Assembly: GCA_016706685.1 (NCBI GenBank)
Contig: JADJJE010000001.1
Coordinates: forward strand, 682,001-746,000
DNA from: Sandaracinaceae bacterium
GTDB lineage: Bacteria > Myxococcota_A > Polyangia > Polyangiales > Houyiibacteriaceae
Length of the DNA stretch: 64,000 nt
Direction of reading: 5' to 3'
The stretch's first letter is position 1. Each line of letters opens with the position of its first letter. Below the pieces are notes generated by a model. The model was not told the DNA's origin. It ran no database searches and saw only the letters and a list, made by a program, of their open reading frames with translations. Shown in pieces: positions 60,084 through 64,000 of this stretch. Position numbers and translations under genes: made by a program.

Positions 60084-60600
60084 ATGAGCGATCGAGACCC
60101 CAAGCTCCACGACGGCGCCCTCCTCCTCGAGGATGGGCCGGCACCGTCTCCCGCCACCCACGTCAACGACAAGAAGGCCGAGGTCGCCGCCGAGGCGCTC
60201 GAGGACATCCTGGACTTGATGGACTTCGACGTCGACGTGGACATCCGCGAGGACGACGAGCGCATCGTGCTGGACCTCGTCGGCCCCGACGCCGGCATGG
60301 TCATCGGCAAGAAGGGCCAGACGCTGGACGCGCTGCAGTTCATCCTGAACAAGGTGGTGAACCGCGAGCCCGAGGGGCGCCGGCACGTGGTGCTGGACTC
60401 CGGGGACTACCGCGATCGCCACGACAAGGGGCTGGTCAGCATGGCTCGCCGCGAGGCCAAGCGCGCCGTCACGCAGGGCAAGGTGGTCACGCTGCGCCCC
60501 ATGAGCGCGCGCGACCGCCGTGTCATCCACCTCTCGCTGGCCAAGCTGGAGGGCGTCACCACGTCGTCGTCCGGTGAGGGCATGCGCCGGCGCATCCAGA

Positions 60601-60623
<23 letters not shown>
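60084..60623 (+). CDS. jag: Jag/KhpB RNA-binding protein
   Basis: A 179-residue protein. An acidic N-terminus leads to a KH domain with the GxxG loop in MVIGKKGQTLDALQFIL and an R3H domain (KRAVTQGKVVTLRPMSARDRRVIHLSL, with the Arg and His). It is a cytoplasmic RNA-binding partner, often with KhpA. It ends 22 bases into the convergent rsmG gene. Confidence 0.92.
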
Positions 60624-61401
<778 letters not shown>

Positions 61402-61417
61402 GAGCCAGACCCCCGTG

Positions 61418-63223
<1,806 letters not shown>

Positions 63224-63359
63224 GAGTGCGCCCTGGGGTGGGCAACGGCACGCGCTGTCGCGAAGTAGCGTGGGGCGGCCGGGCGGCTCGACCTTGGCGC
63301 GCAGAAGGCCCTGCCGCAACCGCAACCCTCCACACCGAGTGCGGCGGCTGTCGCGAGCT

Positions 63360-63545
63360 TCAGTCGTCCGTGGGCGTCAGCGACAGCTGCCCAGGCAGCT
63401 CGTCCGCATGGCGGCGCAGCACGAGGTCGATGCCTTCGCGGATGTACACCGCGATGGGCACCTTGGTGCGGTCGTGCAGAACCTTGAGCTGCTCGTTCTG
63501 CTCGGGGGTGATGTACACGGTCGTGGAGATCTTCTTGCGCGCCAT
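63360..63545 (-). CDS. Ribbon-helix-helix protein
   Basis: A 61-residue protein starting MARKKISTTVYITPEQNEQL, then RTKVPIAVYIREGIDLVL, the classic MetJ/Arc-type RHH fold. It is a small DNA-binding protein. It has its own strong promoter and precedes lepA on the same strand. The regulon is unknown. Confidence 0.8.
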   Translation of the reverse strand: MARKKISTTVYITPEQNEQLKVLHDRTKVPIAVYIREGIDLVLRRHADELPGQLSLTPTDD

Positions 63546-63590
63546 CTGCACCGTTGTCCGCGTTGGTGCTCGCGGCCTGCGAGCCTTGTG

Positions 63591-63619
63591 AACATACATG
63601 GCATGACGTGTACTGTCAA
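63591..63619 (-). promoter_or_regulatory. Strong sigma-70 promoter of the RHH gene
   Basis: On the minus strand TTGACA (63614-63619), 17 bases, TATGTT (63591-63596). The match to consensus is nearly full, and the RHH start codon lies about 45 bases downstream of the -10. Confidence 0.7.
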
Positions 63620-63773
63620 CACCGGCGGGCGGTGGACGCGCCATGCCTCGGACCCGGGGCCTGCCGGACCGCACGCGGCTTGCCGAGGGGCTCGGCTTGG
63701 TCGTATGCTGCTCGGGCGGCTGGGGCCCATCACTCGCGGCGCGAGCGGACACCCGCCATCCTGAGACCAACTC

Positions 63774-64000
63774 ATGCTCCACCTCTTGCACCCCGCCCCC
63801 GCCTCTCCAAGAGCGCGCCGCTTCTTCACGTCCCAGGGCGCCGCCCCGGCCTCCCGCATGATGTGGGCGGCGCTGGTGCTCTTGGCCGTCTCCGTGGCGG
63901 GCTGCAAGAACCGCGGCGGCTCGGACTCGTCCGGTGACGGGACCACGCCAGAGGAAGAGGAGGAGGTCCTGGCCAGCATGGACGACCGGGTGCGCTGCGG
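63774..64000 (+). CDS. Partial lipoprotein, 3' end beyond the window
   Basis: The frame from ATG 63774 stays open to the right edge. The N-terminus is basic, then WAALVLLAVSVAGC gives a lipobox, followed by KNRGGSDSSGDG and a Glu run. It is a predicted lipoprotein. ATG 63858 or 63861 would be a shorter alternative start. Function is unreadable from the visible part. Confidence 0.65.
   Translation, partial: MLHLLHPAPASPRARRFFTSQGAAPASRMMWAALVLLAVSVAGCKNRGGSDSSGDGTTPEEEEEVLASMDDRVRC

Overview
The window looks like chromosomal DNA of a high-GC Myxococcota (Polyangia-type) bacterium. The signs are very GC-rich third codon positions, many Cys- and Asp/Ala/Gly-rich lipoproteins including two MopE-like ones, a MYXO-CTERM-like tail, a transmembrane Ser/Thr kinase with the HRDVSPQN catalytic loop, and a receiver-DUF4388-TPR regulator. 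The assignment is inferred from gene content; no rRNA, tRNA or CRISPR array is visible.

Layout. 1-5.1 kb: the end of a MopE/beta-helix surface protein, a compact DUF2892/ECF-sigma/anti-sigma operon on the minus strand, and a large Cys-rich lipoprotein closed by a good intrinsic terminator. 5.2-10 kb: a zinc-binding membrane protein, a Ser/Thr kinase fused through one membrane helix to a secreted beta-helix sensor, and a 3beta-HSD-like SDR. 10-20 kb: thioredoxin 2, a TetR-P450 pair, a DUF4143 ATPase preceded by three 28-bp palindromic repeats, an old yellow enzyme, and regulators and lipoproteins. 20-25.4 kb: beta-carbonic anhydrase, a frameshifted LysR divergent from a GST/PNPOx pair, and a tandem-FKBP lipoprotein. 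25.4-26.5 kb: a lower-GC cassette of UPF0175 antitoxin, DUF3368 toxin and a small protein resembling isolated EF-Tu domain 2. 26.5-31.6 kb: an ethylmalonyl-CoA pathway island (ScfR-type regulator, ccr, mcd) with a 258-bp inverted-repeat element between regulator and ccr. 31.6-39.2 kb: purE with a mini-LysR, map, lipoprotein/TPR genes, a methyltransferase and a sulfatase-fold lipoprotein with Thr at the nucleophile position. 39.2-49 kb: an lnt / alpha-2-macroglobulin / pbpC envelope operon. 49-56.5 kb: an ABC-2 permease group, radC, a VWA lipoprotein, a Kef-type antiporter, and an OmpA-AgmX_C pair. 56.5-64 kb: an EBP-like (sterol isomerase family) protein, the conserved rpmH-rnpA-yidD-yidC-jag operon, rsmG and lepA on the opposite strand, a ribbon-helix-helix protein and a partial lipoprotein.

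How genes work together. ccr and mcd encode two successive steps of the ethylmalonyl-CoA pathway beside a regulator of the family that senses short-chain acyl-CoA metabolism. lnt, the macroglobulin and pbpC are overlapping or close-packed envelope genes. rpmH through jag link ribosome, tRNA processing and membrane insertion. Several TetR, LysR and ECF modules each sit beside their likely targets.

A data-quality warning applies at about 61194-61386, where nearly 200 bases are almost pure G. This is most likely a sequencing or assembly artefact and it corrupts the 5' end of rsmG. The LysR frameshift near 22000-22010, in a CG-dinucleotide run, could be of similar origin.
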